A DNA stretch of 64,000 nucleotides from Corynebacterium capitovis DSM 44611. GTDB lineage: Bacteria > Actinomycetota > Actinomycetes > Mycobacteriales > Mycobacteriaceae. Position 1 is the first letter of the stretch. Each line of letters starts with the position of its first letter. A model generated the notes under the pieces. The model searched no databases. It saw nothing but the letters and a program-made list of their open reading frames with translations, and was not told the origin of the DNA. Location of the stretch: positions 992,001 through 1,056,000 of the forward strand of contig NZ_CP047117.1 in the NCBI RefSeq assembly GCF_030440535.1. The letters are read 5' to 3'. Positions 26,710 through 36,304 of this stretch are shown here, one piece after another. The position numbers and the translations under genes were made by a program.

Positions 26710-27603
26710 ATGACCACTAGAAACGAGCGCCTTGACCCCGCCACGCTGGCTTATCTGGCGGGGTGGAAAACCGTCGGGGTGATGCCGGAGCGGTTAGCCA
26801 AGGCGACGTTCGACCTAGGCGCGGATGTCGCCTCAGATAGCGGGCGCGGGATGGAGATGCTACGCCGCAACCTCACCCGTGTTGTCGGCCCGGAAAATGT
26901 CACCCGCGACCTCATCCGCCGGGCGACGCGTTCCTACGCCCGCTACTGGCGCGAGGCATTTCGCTTACCTCGTATCGCGGGCGACGAACGCTACGTGGCG
27001 GCGCTGGACAAAGCGGTCGAGGGCCGCGAATACATCGACCAGGCTCGCGCTGCGGGACGCGGAGTTGTCATCGCATTGCCCCACTCGGGCAATTGGGACA
27101 TGGCGGGAATGTGGCTCGTCAGCGCATATGGTCAGTTCACTACCGTTGCGGAGCGACTCAAGCCGGAGATCCTCTACGAGAAGTTCGTGCAGTACCGGTC
27201 CTCCCTGGGCTTCGAGGTTCTGCCCCACGCCGGTGCGGGCGGGCCGTACACTCGACTGGAAGAAGTTCTCCACGGCAACGGGATTGTGTGCCTCATGGGG
27301 GAGCGCGACCTGACACCCCGTGGGGTGCGCGTCACGTTTTTCGGTGAGCCGGCGTCGCTGCCGGCTGGGCCCGCCAAGCTCGCCGCTGAGACCGGGGCCG
27401 CACTGCTTCCCGCGCACTCATGGTTTGCGGGCGAGGGCTGGGGCCTGAAGGCAGAGGCCCCGATCGAGGTGGGCGACGTCGTGGACACCACACAGAGATT
27501 GGCCGACCGCTTCGCGGCGAACATCGCTGCTCACCCCGAAGATTGGCACATGCTGCAGCCAGTTTGGCAGGCGGACCGAGATTGGGCCCGGGCCGGGAGG
27601 TGA
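26710..27603 (+). CDS. Phosphatidylinositol mannoside acyltransferase (LpxL-like)
   Basis: Membrane-associated acyltransferase of the lauroyl/myristoyl (LpxL/HtrB) family that acylates the mannose of PIM, corresponding to Rv2611c in synteny. 297 residues from ATG 26710, 10 bases after pgsA; the frame opens earlier inside pgsA but there is no site there. The catalytic H125-x4-D130 motif (HSGNWD) sits in ALPHSGNWDMAGMW. A later GERDLTPRGVRVTFFGEPASL segment matches the second acyltransferase block. pimA follows after six bases. Confidence 0.88.
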   Translation: MTTRNERLDPATLAYLAGWKTVGVMPERLAKATFDLGADVASDSGRGMEMLRRNLTRVVGPENVTRDLIRRATRSYARYWREAFRLPRIAGDERYVAALDKAVEGREYIDQARAAGRGVVIALPHSGNWDMAGMWLVSAYGQFTTVAERLKPEILYEKFVQYRSSLGFEVLPHAGAGGPYTRLEEVLHGNGIVCLMGERDLTPRGVRVTFFGEPASLPAGPAKLAAETGAALLPAHSWFAGEGWGLKAEAPIEVGDVVDTTQRLADRFAANIAAHPEDWHMLQPVWQADRDWARAGR

Positions 27604-27609
27604 CCGTCT

Positions 27610-28716
27610 GTGCGGATCGGCATCGTCTGCCCGTACTCCTTCGATGAACCTGGCGGGGTACAAGCCCACGTCCTTGACCTCGCCCGGGAGCTTCTCAGAC
27701 GGGGCCACGACGTTCGCGTGCTGGGGCCAGCCTCGGAGGGAACGGCACTCCCGGAATGGGTGACGCGGGGAGGCAGTTCCGTGCCGATTCCGTACAACGG
27801 CTCGGTCGCTCGTCTCGCACTGGGCCCGCGCGTGCGCCGCGTTACCCGCGATTTTCTCCTCAACGGCCAGTTCGATGTCCTCCACCTCCACGAGCCGAAC
27901 GCGCCGAGCTACTCAATGGCCGCCCTGCGCCTAGCGGCCGGTCCAATCGTGGCTACCTACCATGCGTCAGCAGCAAGCTCGCTCGCCCTTCGAGCGGCCC
28001 TGCCCACTCTGCGCGTCGGGTTGGAGAAGATCCGCGGTGGGATCGCTGTCAGCGAGATGGCCCGCCGATGGCAGGTGGAGCAGGTAGGCGCGGACCCGGT
28101 TTTGATCCCGAACGGCGTTGACACCGAGCTGTTTTCACGCTACCGCGCGCCGCGGAACACCACCCGCGACGTCGAAATCGTCTTCCTCGGTCGGCTCGAC
28201 GAACCTCGTAAAGGCTTGGACATCTTGCTCAACGCCCTGGGGCAGGTCGGGCGCCGGGCCCGCGTCACGGTCATCGGGGGCGGCGCCCTGCGTTCGGTTC
28301 CCGGCGTGGACTTCGTGGGCCGGGTCAGCGACGAAGACAAGGCGCGCATCCTCGGCCGCGCCGACATCTACGTCGCGCCGAACACAGGAGGGGAGTCCTT
28401 TGGCATCGTGCTCGTCGAGGCGATGGCGGCCGGTTGCGCCGTTGTTGCGAGCGATCTTGAAGCGTTCGCCGCCGTCTGCGCTGCGGACTCCGTCTCGCCC
28501 GCCGGGGTGCTTTTCCCGGTCGGAGACTCGCCCGCCCTTGCGCGTAGCCTTCGCCTCCTTATCGACGCGCCCGCCTTGCGCAACCACATCATCACGGCGG
28601 GGACAACGCGCGCAGCTCGCTACGACTGGTCTACCGTCGCCTCCGAGATAGTCACGGTCTACGAGACTGTGACATCGGGGGCGCAAGGCGAGAAAGTGAC
28701 GGTGGCTAAGTGGTAA
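27610..28716 (+). CDS. pimA: GDP-mannose:phosphatidylinositol alpha-mannosyltransferase PimA
   Basis: First committed step of PIM synthesis: transfers mannose from GDP-Man to phosphatidylinositol on the cytoplasmic leaflet. GT4/GT-B enzyme of 368 residues. N-terminal loop DEPGGVQAHV (12-21) binds the nucleotide sugar side; HLHEPNAPSY and TYHASAAS line the active site; the C-terminal EX7E motif lies in GGESFGIVLVEAMAAG. GTG start with GGGAGGTGA upstream. Ends seven bases inside the next gene. Confidence 0.94.
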   Translation: MRIGIVCPYSFDEPGGVQAHVLDLARELLRRGHDVRVLGPASEGTALPEWVTRGGSSVPIPYNGSVARLALGPRVRRVTRDFLLNGQFDVLHLHEPNAPSYSMAALRLAAGPIVATYHASAASSLALRAALPTLRVGLEKIRGGIAVSEMARRWQVEQVGADPVLIPNGVDTELFSRYRAPRNTTRDVEIVFLGRLDEPRKGLDILLNALGQVGRRARVTVIGGGALRSVPGVDFVGRVSDEDKARILGRADIYVAPNTGGESFGIVLVEAMAAGCAVVASDLEAFAAVCAADSVSPAGVLFPVGDSPALARSLRLLIDAPALRNHIITAGTTRAARYDWSTVASEIVTVYETVTSGAQGEKVTVAKW

Positions 28717-29237
28717 CGGCGATGTGGACCGTGGTGGCGGTGAGCGTGACGGTTCTGATTACGTGGGCGTACGCCACAACGCAACGCCTCGACCGGTTAC
28801 ACATCCGCCTTGATCGCTCGCGGGACGCGTTGCAGGCGGCGCTCGATCGCCGCTGCGCGGTGATCGCTGCGTGCTACCCGGATCTCGCCTCCCGCGCGCG
28901 TCGGGTTGAAGAGGTGCGTTTGCGGCCGCGCAACGTGCTGGACCGACTTGCCGCCGAGGACGAGCTGCGGGCTGCACTGGAGCGACAGGAGGCGTCGTCA
29001 AGCGGCAAAGCAGACCTGGCGGACGCGGATACGCGCGTGAGCCTCGCGCTTCGGTTCTACAACGAGGCGGTGGCGGACACGCGGGCACTGCGTCTCAACC
29101 CGGTTGTTCGCACCCTCCGCCTCGGCGGTACGGCGGCGATGCCACAGTTTTGCGCCCTGCGTCACGCGCCTGAGAGCTCATTGGAGGAGGGCGGGGCACG
29201 CTGTGGGGACGGTGGCTATGCTGGCTACGGTGGGTAA
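28710..29237 (+). CDS. Membrane-anchored LemA-like protein
   Basis: Unknown function. The 175-residue product has one N-terminal membrane helix (about 4-22), then a helical region and the stretch SLALRFYNEAVADTRALR, which resembles LemA-type coiled-coil proteins and the corresponding N-terminal region of actinobacterial Nudix proteins that follow pimA (as Rv2609c does). No Nudix box is present here, so this may be a version without the hydrolase domain. GTG 28710 overlaps pimA by seven bases; ATG 28722 is an alternative. The C-terminus is Gly-rich with two cysteines. Confidence 0.6.
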   Translation: MVTAMWTVVAVSVTVLITWAYATTQRLDRLHIRLDRSRDALQAALDRRCAVIAACYPDLASRARRVEEVRLRPRNVLDRLAAEDELRAALERQEASSSGKADLADADTRVSLALRFYNEAVADTRALRLNPVVRTLRLGGTAAMPQFCALRHAPESSLEEGGARCGDGGYAGYGG

Positions 29238-29247
29238 TGTCTAGCCC

Positions 29248-30117
29248 ATGAGCGCACAGAACATTCATACGATCTTGGACCTTGAGCGCATCGATCGCAA
29301 TATTTACCGGGGCCAGGCGATGGATTCCGATGTCTTCATTCGCACCTTTGGGGGGCACGTTGCGGGTCAGGCGCTCGTCGCCGCAACGCGGACGGTCGAC
29401 CCGGATAAGAAGGTGCACTCGCTGCACGGGTACTTCCTCCGCGGGGGGCGCGCGAACGAGAAAACGGTGTACAAGGTCGCCCGTCCTCGCGACGGCCGTA
29501 GCTTTGCCACGCGGACGGTCGAGGCTGTCCAAGACGGGGAGGTGATTTTTTCCATGCAGGCGAGCTTTCACGTCACGACGGACCGCGGCCCCGACCACCA
29601 GGACCCCAAACCGAAGGTCCCCCTCCCAGATACCCTGGTTCGAGCAACGGGAGCGGAAGGCAGCTTGATTGCCAGCCTCGCGCGCGAATGGACCGACTGG
29701 GATCTGCGCCCCGTCCCTCCCGGCGCGTTCGAGCCCGACCCGGGCGCGTCGGGCCAGCAGCTCGTGTGGTTCAAGTCCACGTCGCGTCTGCCCGAGGACG
29801 ACGCATTCCACGTGTGCACCTTGGCGTACATGTCCGACATGACGCTTCTGCATACGTCCATGGTTCCGCACCCCGGTGAAGAAGTTCAGATGGCCTCGCT
29901 CGACCACGCCATGTGGTTCTTGCGTCCATTCCGCGCCGACGACTGGCTTCTCTACGACCAATCATCACCCTCGGCGCACCATGGACGAGCGCTCACGCAG
30001 GGCAAGATTTACGACGTCGACGGCAACCTGGTCGCGGTGACCGTTCAGGAGGGGTTGACGCGCACGCTCAGAAAAGGGGCGACGGCCGTGCCCCGCGCGG
30101 GTGCGTCGACAAGCTAA
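29248..30117 (+). CDS. tesB: Acyl-CoA thioesterase II
   Basis: Double-hotdog thioesterase hydrolysing acyl-CoA to free acid and CoA, 289 residues. The two hotdog domains are about 1-130 and 160-285; FGGHVAGQALVAA and LHGYFLRGG are first-domain signatures, and SLDHAMWFLRPFRADDWLLY with the catalytic aspartate neighbourhood SLDH is in the second. It starts 10 bases after the LemA-like gene, so it may ride on the PIM transcript. A role in mycolate/fatty-acid turnover is plausible but not shown. Confidence 0.93.
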   Translation: MSAQNIHTILDLERIDRNIYRGQAMDSDVFIRTFGGHVAGQALVAATRTVDPDKKVHSLHGYFLRGGRANEKTVYKVARPRDGRSFATRTVEAVQDGEVIFSMQASFHVTTDRGPDHQDPKPKVPLPDTLVRATGAEGSLIASLAREWTDWDLRPVPPGAFEPDPGASGQQLVWFKSTSRLPEDDAFHVCTLAYMSDMTLLHTSMVPHPGEEVQMASLDHAMWFLRPFRADDWLLYDQSSPSAHHGRALTQGKIYDVDGNLVAVTVQEGLTRTLRKGATAVPRAGASTS

Positions 30118-30136
30118 GGCGCACGCTGCGTATACT
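30106..30136 (+). promoter_or_regulatory. Candidate promoter of yebC
   Basis: TCGACA (30106-30111) and TATACT (30131-30136) are 19 bases apart; the -10 is one base from consensus and lies 58 bases before the yebC ATG. The -35 overlaps the end of tesB. Confidence 0.5.
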
Positions 30137-30194
30137 GTTAGACCGTTATTCTTAGGATTCCACGGTGAAGTCGTACACAAAAGGGAGCTGACTG

Positions 30195-30947
30195 ATGTCG
30201 GGCCACTCAAAGTGGGCAACAACAAAGCACAAGAAGGCGGCCATCGACGCGAAGCGAGGCAAGCTCTTCGCCAAGATGATCAAAGATATCGAGGTCGCCG
30301 CGCGGTCGGGTGGGGGCGACCCGGCGGGCAACCCCACGCTCGAAACGATGATCATGAAGGCCAAGAAGGCCTCGGTGCCCAATGACAACATCGAGCGCGC
30401 CCGCCGCCGTGGCTCCGGCGAGGAAGCCGGTGGTGCCAACTGGGAATCTGTCATGTACGAGGGATACGGACCCAATGGCGTCGCGGTCCTCATCGAGTGT
30501 CTGACGGATAACCGCAACCGCGCGGCGACCGAGGTGCGCACCGCGATGTCAAAGAACGGTGGCAACCTGGGCGAGTCTGGTTCCGTCGGTTATATGTTCA
30601 GCCGCACCGGCGTGGTGACCGTTGAAAAGGGCGACCTTAGTGAGGACGACGTCCTCATGGCTGTTCTCGAAGCCGGGGCCGAAGAGGTCAACGACCTGGG
30701 AAGTGTGTTCGAAGTTATCTGCGCGCCCACCGATCTCATTGCCGTGCGCGACGTGCTAACAGCCGAGGGGATGAGCGTCGAGGACGCCGACCAAGAGTTC
30801 CGCGCGTCCGTGGAGGTCGAGCTCGATGTCGATGGCGCTCGCAAGATGGAGCGGCTGATCGACGCGCTGGAGGAATCCGACGACGTCCAGAACGTCTACA
30901 CAAACATGACGGTGTCCGACGAGGTCGCCGCACAGCTCGAAGACTAG
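30195..30947 (+). CDS. yebC: YebC/PmpR-family protein
   Basis: DUF28 family: described both as a DNA-binding regulator and as a factor relieving ribosome stalling at proline stretches. 250 residues with the signature start [16 protein letters not shown], then [14 protein letters not shown] and the family segment [20 protein letters not shown] precedes the ATG. It is the first gene of the yebC-ruvC-ruvA-ruvB block, an order found in many bacteria. Confidence 0.95.
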   Translation: MSGHSKWATTKHKKAAIDAKRGKLFAKMIKDIEVAARSGGGDPAGNPTLETMIMKAKKASVPNDNIERARRRGSGEEAGGANWESVMYEGYGPNGVAVLIECLTDNRNRAATEVRTAMSKNGGNLGESGSVGYMFSRTGVVTVEKGDLSEDDVLMAVLEAGAEEVNDLGSVFEVICAPTDLIAVRDVLTAEGMSVEDADQEFRASVEVELDVDGARKMERLIDALEESDDVQNVYTNMTVSDEVAAQLED

Positions 30948-30958
30948 CGTCCTCACGG

Positions 30959-30976
30959 TAGAACATATGTGTTAGA
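30959..30976 (+). promoter_or_regulatory. Degenerate LexA-like (SOS) operator upstream of ruvC
   Basis: TAGAACA-TATG-TGTTAGA resembles the actinobacterial LexA box (TCGAACA-NN-TGTTCGA): the left half matches six of seven bases, but the spacer is two bases longer if the right half is read as TGTTAGA. TAGAAT at 30973-30978 could be an overlapping -10. The ruvC start is 44 bases downstream. LexA control of ruvCAB is known in mycobacteria. Confidence 0.45.
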
Positions 30977-31019
30977 ATTCCGGCTCGGGAAGGGCTCCCA
31001 ACGAGGAGGGACGTCTCGC

Positions 31020-31535
31020 ATGCAACTCGAAGGCCTGCGCGTCATGGGGATCGACCCTGGGCTGACCCGCTGTGGTCTGTCCGTGGTGCAGGCCGGCAGG
31101 GGCCGCCAAGTCCTTCCCGTTGCCGTCGGGGTCGTTCGCACGCCGACGGAAGCCGACCTTTCCGAGCGGCTCCTCCGACTCTCCCGCGCCGTGTCGGAGT
31201 GGATCGGGGACTACTGCCCCGACGTCATCGCCATGGAGCGGATTTTCGAGCGCGGAAACGTCTCAACCGTGATGCACACCGCTCACGCCGTCGGGGTCCT
31301 CGTCCTCGCCGCGGCCGAGCGGGATATCCCGGTGCACATGTACACACCATCCGAGGTGAAAAAGGCAGTGTCCGGAAACGGACGAGCCGACAAGCGGCAA
31401 ATGACCAACATGGTAACCCGCGTGCTTGGCCTCGCGGAGCCCCCGAAGCCAGCCGACGCGGCGGACGCCCTTGCAATCGCCGTGTGTCACTGTTGGCGTG
31501 CCCCGATGATCGCCCGCAGCGCGGGTATCGCGTAA
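31020..31535 (+). CDS. ruvC: Holliday-junction endonuclease RuvC
   Basis: Resolves Holliday junctions cut by the RuvABC complex. The 171-residue product, from an ATG with GAGGAGG upstream, has the RNase H-fold acidic residues in [11 protein letters not shown] (D12), ERIFERGN (first E) and, near the end, the [13 protein letters not shown] segment with two aspartates. The frame opens at 30969 but that start lacks a site. First of the ruvCAB genes, with a LexA-like site upstream. Confidence 0.96.
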   Translation: MQLEGLRVMGIDPGLTRCGLSVVQAGRGRQVLPVAVGVVRTPTEADLSERLLRLSRAVSEWIGDYCPDVIAMERIFERGNVSTVMHTAHAVGVLVLAAAERDIPVHMYTPSEVKKAVSGNGRADKRQMTNMVTRVLGLAEPPKPADAADALAIAVCHCWRAPMIARSAGIA

Positions 31536-31551
31536 GGAGGAAACGGAACTC

Positions 31552-32157
31552 ATGATTGATTCCCTCAACGGCGAGGTCATCTCTATCGGGCTCGACCACG
31601 CGGTCGTAGAGTGCGGGGGTGTCGGCTACCGTTTCCTCGCTGCTCCCCCCATGTTAGGAACGCTCACGCGCGGTGAGACCCGGAGGATTCTCACTGCCAT
31701 GACCCTGAAGGACGACGGTGTCACGCTCTACGGGTTTGTAGATGAACAAGCCCGAAGCCTGTTCCGCACCCTTCAGACGGTGACGGGTCTCGGTCCGAAG
31801 CTCGCATTGGCATGCCTTTCTGTTTATGAACCGGCCACATTGGGGGAGCACATCAGTGCCGGGGATACCAAAGCGATCCAGGCGATACCCGGCGTGGGCA
31901 AAAAGATGGCTGAGCGCATCGCTCTGGAGCTGCGCGATAAAGTCGCAGGGCTCTACACTCCCCCCGGGCAGCCGGGCCTGTCATCGTCGTCAAGCGGTTC
32001 CTCGCCTGCGGCTGAGCAGGTCATCGAAGCCCTCGTCGGCCTAGGCTTTTCGGATCGAGCCGCGCGTTCGTCCGTCGACGGTGTGACAGCCGAGAACCCG
32101 CAGGCAACATCGGCGCAGCTGCTGCGCACCGCGCTCAATCAGCTGGGTAAGAAGTAG
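31552..32157 (+). CDS. ruvA: Holliday-junction branch-migration protein RuvA
   Basis: Tetrameric DNA-binding partner that loads RuvB at Holliday junctions, 201 residues. OB-fold N-domain begins [13 protein letters not shown]; the middle has two helix-hairpin-helix motifs, [13 protein letters not shown] and [14 protein letters not shown]; the C-terminal domain III ([13 protein letters not shown]) contacts RuvB. TAAGGAGGAAAC gives an excellent ribosome-binding site 16 bases after ruvC. Confidence 0.97.
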   Translation: MIDSLNGEVISIGLDHAVVECGGVGYRFLAAPPMLGTLTRGETRRILTAMTLKDDGVTLYGFVDEQARSLFRTLQTVTGLGPKLALACLSVYEPATLGEHISAGDTKAIQAIPGVGKKMAERIALELRDKVAGLYTPPGQPGLSSSSSGSSPAAEQVIEALVGLGFSDRAARSSVDGVTAENPQATSAQLLRTALNQLGKK

Positions 32158-32168
32158 GGGGGACAAGC

Positions 32169-33245
32169 ATGGCTGACGTGGAGAAAACCGAGTTCTCCCT
32201 CCCCGCCGGTTCAGGCCGGCCTGTACACTCGCCGCTTCAGCCGGCGGAGACTGGCGACGAGCGCGACGTCGAAAAGTCGCTACGCCCGAAGTCAATCACC
32301 GAGTTCATCGGGCAACCGAAAGTCCGCCAGCAACTCAACCTCGTCCTCGCCGGCGCGCGCCGGCGAGCGGTGACCCCGGACCACATCTTGCTGTCCGGGC
32401 CGCCCGGGTTGGGCAAGACGACTATGGCAATGATCATCGCGCAGGAGTTGGGAACGTCCTTGCGCATGACGTCGGGCCCCGCCCTTGAGCGCGCAGGCGA
32501 TCTCGCAGCGATGCTCTCAAATCTCATGGAGGGCGATGTCCTCTTTATTGACGAAATCCACCGCATTGCCCGGCCGGCGGAAGAGATGCTCTACATGGCG
32601 ATGGAGGATTTCCGCATCGACGTCATCGTCGGAAAGGGCCCCGGGGCGACGTCGATCCCGCTGGAGATTCCCCCCTTTACCCTTGTCGGGGCCACCACCC
32701 GCGCAGGCATGCTGACCGGCCCGCTGCGGGACCGGTTCGGTTTCACCGCGCAAATGGAGTTTTACGACGTTGATGATCTCACGCGGGTGATTACCCGGGC
32801 CGCGGGAATCCTCGGGGTGCTCATCACCCCCGACGCGGCGGTCGAGATCGCCTCCCGTTCGCGCGGGACGCCGCGCATTGCCAACAGGTTGCTGCGCCGA
32901 GTGCGTGACTGGGCAGATGTGAACGGTGACGGCAGGGTAGATATTGCCGCCGCACGCGCAGCCTTAGACGTCTTCGACGTCGATGAACTAGGTCTCGACC
33001 GCTTAGACCGTGCGGTGCTTGATTCGCTCATCCGCGGGCACGGGGGTGGTCCGGTCGGCGTGGGCACGCTTGCAATCGCCGTCGGTGAAGAACCCGCCAC
33101 CGTGGAGGAGGTGTGCGAGCCGTATCTCGTCCGCGCTGGCTTGATGGCGCGTACCGGGCGCGGTCGTGTGGCAACTGCCTCCGCATGGCACCACCTTGGT
33201 CTCACCCCGCCGCCGGACGCGCCCGGACAACTGAATCTTCTGTAG
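32169..33245 (+). CDS. ruvB: Holliday-junction branch-migration ATPase RuvB
   Basis: AAA+ motor of the RuvAB complex, 358 residues. Walker [10 protein letters not shown], Walker B/DEIHR ([14 protein letters not shown]) with [15 protein letters not shown] for sensor/arginine-finger function, and a C-terminal winged helix (QRTGRGR-like region [11 protein letters not shown]). Starts 12 bases after ruvA. The next gene on the strand is secD; the yajC gene often found between is absent. Confidence 0.97.
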   Translation: MADVEKTEFSLPAGSGRPVHSPLQPAETGDERDVEKSLRPKSITEFIGQPKVRQQLNLVLAGARRRAVTPDHILLSGPPGLGKTTMAMIIAQELGTSLRMTSGPALERAGDLAAMLSNLMEGDVLFIDEIHRIARPAEEMLYMAMEDFRIDVIVGKGPGATSIPLEIPPFTLVGATTRAGMLTGPLRDRFGFTAQMEFYDVDDLTRVITRAAGILGVLITPDAAVEIASRSRGTPRIANRLLRRVRDWADVNGDGRVDIAAARAALDVFDVDELGLDRLDRAVLDSLIRGHGGGPVGVGTLAIAVGEEPATVEEVCEPYLVRAGLMARTGRGRVATASAWHHLGLTPPPDAPGQLNLL

Positions 33246-33360
33246 TACACAGTCCCTCCGCGTGTAGGTCGTCCAAGGTCGATGACGTAGCATGTCCCGA
33301 TGTGCGCCTAGCGCCACGATCAGCACGGTAAGGATGAGTTGAGCAAGGGGAGTTACCTCA

Positions 33361-35154
33361 GTGTCCGTAAACAAAGCGCGTTCACGAAACGCGGAATCGA
33401 AGCGGGCGTGGCCTGTTAGGGCCCTAGCCGGCTTCGCGCTCCTCGTCGTGGCTTTATACTCGCTGGTTTTCTTCACGGGGGATCGCGCCGCGACACCGAA
33501 GTTAGGCATCGACCTGCAGGGAGGCACGCGCGTGACGTTGGTGCCGCAGGGTGAACCGACGCGGGATCAGCTGGAGGACGCCCGCACCATCATTGAAAAC
33601 CGTGTTAACGGGATGGGGGTAAGTGGGGCATCGGTTGTCGTCGACGGAAATACTCTCGTTATCACCGCGGCGGGGGATGATACCTCCGCGATCCGCACCC
33701 TCGGTCAGACGTCGCAGCTTGCATTCCGCCCGGTGCTGACCAGTCCCACTCCCGACGTGGCCACGGTTCTCGACGTCACTGCGGACACGGCTTCTACGTG
33801 GGTAAAGTATGGCATTATCGCCAAGGACGAGGCGCAGACCGTCGTTGACGAGCTGTCCACCCAGCTCGCGGCGGGTGGGGAAGCGCAATCGCGCCCGGTC
33901 GATGCGCAACCCCTACCGGCCACGGACGGGCCGGTCGCCGCAACGCAGCGCCGGTCGGAGACCGCCGAGGTCCTGCGCGAGACGCGCCAATCCCAGGATC
34001 CCACTGTGCAATTCGCGGCACTGACTCTCATGTCCGGGGTTTGTGCTTCCTCCACCGCTTCCTCCACCTCCGACGCGATGGCTGGATCAGATGCCCCCGA
34101 TCTGCCCCTTGTCGCATGCGACTCGACATCCAAGCAGCCTCTTCTCCTCGGAGAGGTGCCCCTGCTCAACGGGCAGACCGCCCCAAATGGGGAACGGCTG
34201 ACCGGTAACCAGATTGACACCGGCCGCACCATCAGTGGCGGTTTTAACCCGCAGACCAGCCAGATGGAAATCAGCTTTGCGTTCTCCCAGCAGGGCGATT
34301 CCAACGGCTCCGCGACGTGGGCCCAGCTCACCAGCGAGATGATTGGGCAGCAAGTCGCCATCACGCTGGATTCGCAGGTCATCTCGGCCCCAGTCATTCA
34401 AGGCGCCACCCCGGTGGGATCCGCCACGTCGATCACCGGTGATTTCACTCAGGAAGAGGCGGAGAACCTGGCCAACAACCTGCGATATGGTGCGCTGCCC
34501 TTGTCCTTCGTCGGCGAGGACGGGCAGCCCGGTGGTACAGCGACGACGGTCCCGCCGTCGCTGGGTCTCGCATCGCTCAAGGCTGGCCTGTACGCGGGTC
34601 TCGCAGGCCTCGTCCTAGTGGCGCTGTTTGTCTTCGCGTATTACCGGCTGTTCGGCCTCATTTCTCTGTTCACGCTTGTCGCGTCCGGGGTGGTTGTTTA
34701 CGGCAGCCTTGTCCTGCTGGGACGGTGGATCGGTTACTCCCTAGACTTGTCCGGCATTGCTGGGTTGATCATCGGTATCGGTACCACGGCCGATTCCTTT
34801 GTGGTCATCTACGAGCGCATCAAGGACGAGGTACGCAACGGCAGAACCTTCCGCTCCGCCACCGCCCGCGGCTGGGAGCGCGCACGTGAAACTGTTGTTA
34901 CAGGCAATATGGTCACGTTGATCGGCGCGGTGATTATCTACTTCCTCGCAGTCGGGGACGTCAAAGGTTTCGCATTCACGATGGGTTTGACCACTATCTT
35001 CGACCTCGTGGTCACCTTCCTGGTCACCGCGCCGCTGATGGTCTTGGCGTCCCGAAATCGTTTCTGGTCTCGGCCCGCGGTCAACGGAATGAGCAAGGTC
35101 TTCAATCTTGCCGACGCTAACCGCGCCGCCACCGCTCCCGTGAAGGAGAACTAA
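33361..35154 (+). CDS. secD: Protein translocase accessory subunit SecD
   Basis: RND-type protein that uses the proton gradient to promote Sec-dependent export, with SecF. 597 residues: one N-terminal helix (about 17-37), the long P1 extracytoplasmic domain starting with LGIDLQGGTRVTL, and five C-terminal helices including the GIGTTADSFVVIYERIKDE loop. The periplasmic part carries a low-complexity insertion near SASSTASSTSDAMAGS. GTG start with AAGGGGAG upstream. Ends four bases before secF. Confidence 0.96.
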   Translation: MSVNKARSRNAESKRAWPVRALAGFALLVVALYSLVFFTGDRAATPKLGIDLQGGTRVTLVPQGEPTRDQLEDARTIIENRVNGMGVSGASVVVDGNTLVITAAGDDTSAIRTLGQTSQLAFRPVLTSPTPDVATVLDVTADTASTWVKYGIIAKDEAQTVVDELSTQLAAGGEAQSRPVDAQPLPATDGPVAATQRRSETAEVLRETRQSQDPTVQFAALTLMSGVCASSTASSTSDAMAGSDAPDLPLVACDSTSKQPLLLGEVPLLNGQTAPNGERLTGNQIDTGRTISGGFNPQTSQMEISFAFSQQGDSNGSATWAQLTSEMIGQQVAITLDSQVISAPVIQGATPVGSATSITGDFTQEEAENLANNLRYGALPLSFVGEDGQPGGTATTVPPSLGLASLKAGLYAGLAGLVLVALFVFAYYRLFGLISLFTLVASGVVVYGSLVLLGRWIGYSLDLSGIAGLIIGIGTTADSFVVIYERIKDEVRNGRTFRSATARGWERARETVVTGNMVTLIGAVIIYFLAVGDVKGFAFTMGLTTIFDLVVTFLVTAPLMVLASRNRFWSRPAVNGMSKVFNLADANRAATAPVKEN

Positions 35155-35157
35155 ACA

Positions 35158-36300
35158 ATGAGTACGTCTACGTCAGCCACCTCAGGCGCCACCGTCTCCA
35201 CACCCGTGCCGGCAGCGAGGTCGAGATATGACCGCCTTTACTCTGGCGACGGAGCAATCAACTTCATCGGCCGCTCCAAGCTGTGGTACACCATCGCCGC
35301 CGCCCTCCTCGCCGTGTCGATCCTCGCCATCGTGTTCAGAGGTTTCAGCCTCGGCATCGACTTCGAGGGCGGGACGAAACTGAGCATGCCCGCCGGTGAC
35401 CTGGTAGCTGAGCAGGTGGAGTCGACGTTCTCCGAGGCCACCGGGGTAGACCCAGAGCTGACGCAGGTTGTTGGCGCGGGGGATAGCAGGGTCCTGGAAA
35501 TCAACTCGCAGCACCTTAGCCAAGAGCAAATCGACGCCGCGCGTCAGGCGATTTATGAAAAGTACCGCCCGGTGAACTCGGAGGGCCAGGCCACCGCGGA
35601 CGCGATTGGAGACTCAACCGTTTCGGAGAGCTGGGGCTCGACGATCACCAACCGGATGATTCTTGCGATGGCCGCCTTCCTTGTTGCCGCGACGTCGTAC
35701 GTCGCCCTGCGACTAGAGCGCGAAATGGCGATCGCCGCGATGGTTGCGCTTCTCGTCGACGGAGTGCTCATCCTGGGCACCTACGCGCTGTTCGGGTTGG
35801 AGGTAACGCCCGCGATGGTGATCGGCTTGCTGACCGTGCTCACCTTTTCGATCTACGACACCGTCATCGTTTTCGACAAGGTGAAAGAGAACACCGCGGG
35901 AGTGCTCGGTTCGCGGCGATCCACGTACGCCGAAGAGGCCAACCGAGCGGTGAACCAAACCGTGATGCGCTCAATCTCCACGACGGTCATATCGGCCTTA
36001 CCCATCATCGCCCTCCTGGTCGTCGCCGTTTGGCTGATGGGTGTCGGCGCGTTGCGAGATCTAGCCTTGATCCAGCTCATTGGCGTCATCGAAGGCGTCT
36101 TCTCCTCCCTGTTCTTGGCCACCCCTCTGCTGGTGACCTTGATTAACCGGCGAAAGGCGCACCGGGATCACAATGCCGCGGTAGAGGCGTATCGTTCCGG
36201 CGCATCAGACGATGCTCCCTCCGATACTTCCGAGGTCAAGCGCACCGTCGCCGCCCCGTCGGTGACGACGACCGCCTCGTGGCGTCCCACCTCGCGATAG
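35158..36300 (+). CDS. secF: Protein translocase accessory subunit SecF
   Basis: Partner of SecD in the SecDF export motor, 380 residues. A ~40-residue polar head precedes helix 1 (about 42-60), then the extracytoplasmic domain with GIDFEGGTKLSM and five C-terminal helices containing TFSIYDTVIVFDKVKEN and LALSISTTVISALPIIALL. GAAGGAG just upstream. The tail after about 340 is hydrophilic. A solute-binding lipoprotein gene starts five bases after it. Confidence 0.96.
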   Translation: MSTSTSATSGATVSTPVPAARSRYDRLYSGDGAINFIGRSKLWYTIAAALLAVSILAIVFRGFSLGIDFEGGTKLSMPAGDLVAEQVESTFSEATGVDPELTQVVGAGDSRVLEINSQHLSQEQIDAARQAIYEKYRPVNSEGQATADAIGDSTVSESWGSTITNRMILAMAAFLVAATSYVALRLEREMAIAAMVALLVDGVLILGTYALFGLEVTPAMVIGLLTVLTFSIYDTVIVFDKVKENTAGVLGSRRSTYAEEANRAVNQTVMRSISTTVISALPIIALLVVAVWLMGVGALRDLALIQLIGVIEGVFSSLFLATPLLVTLINRRKAHRDHNAAVEAYRSGASDDAPSDTSEVKRTVAAPSVTTTASWRPTSR

Positions 36301-36304
36301 CGCC

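Noticed and set aside
33246-33360. Possible short yajC reading frame before secD
   Set aside because: No frame of adequate length or with a membrane helix and YajC signature exists in the 115-base gap on either strand.
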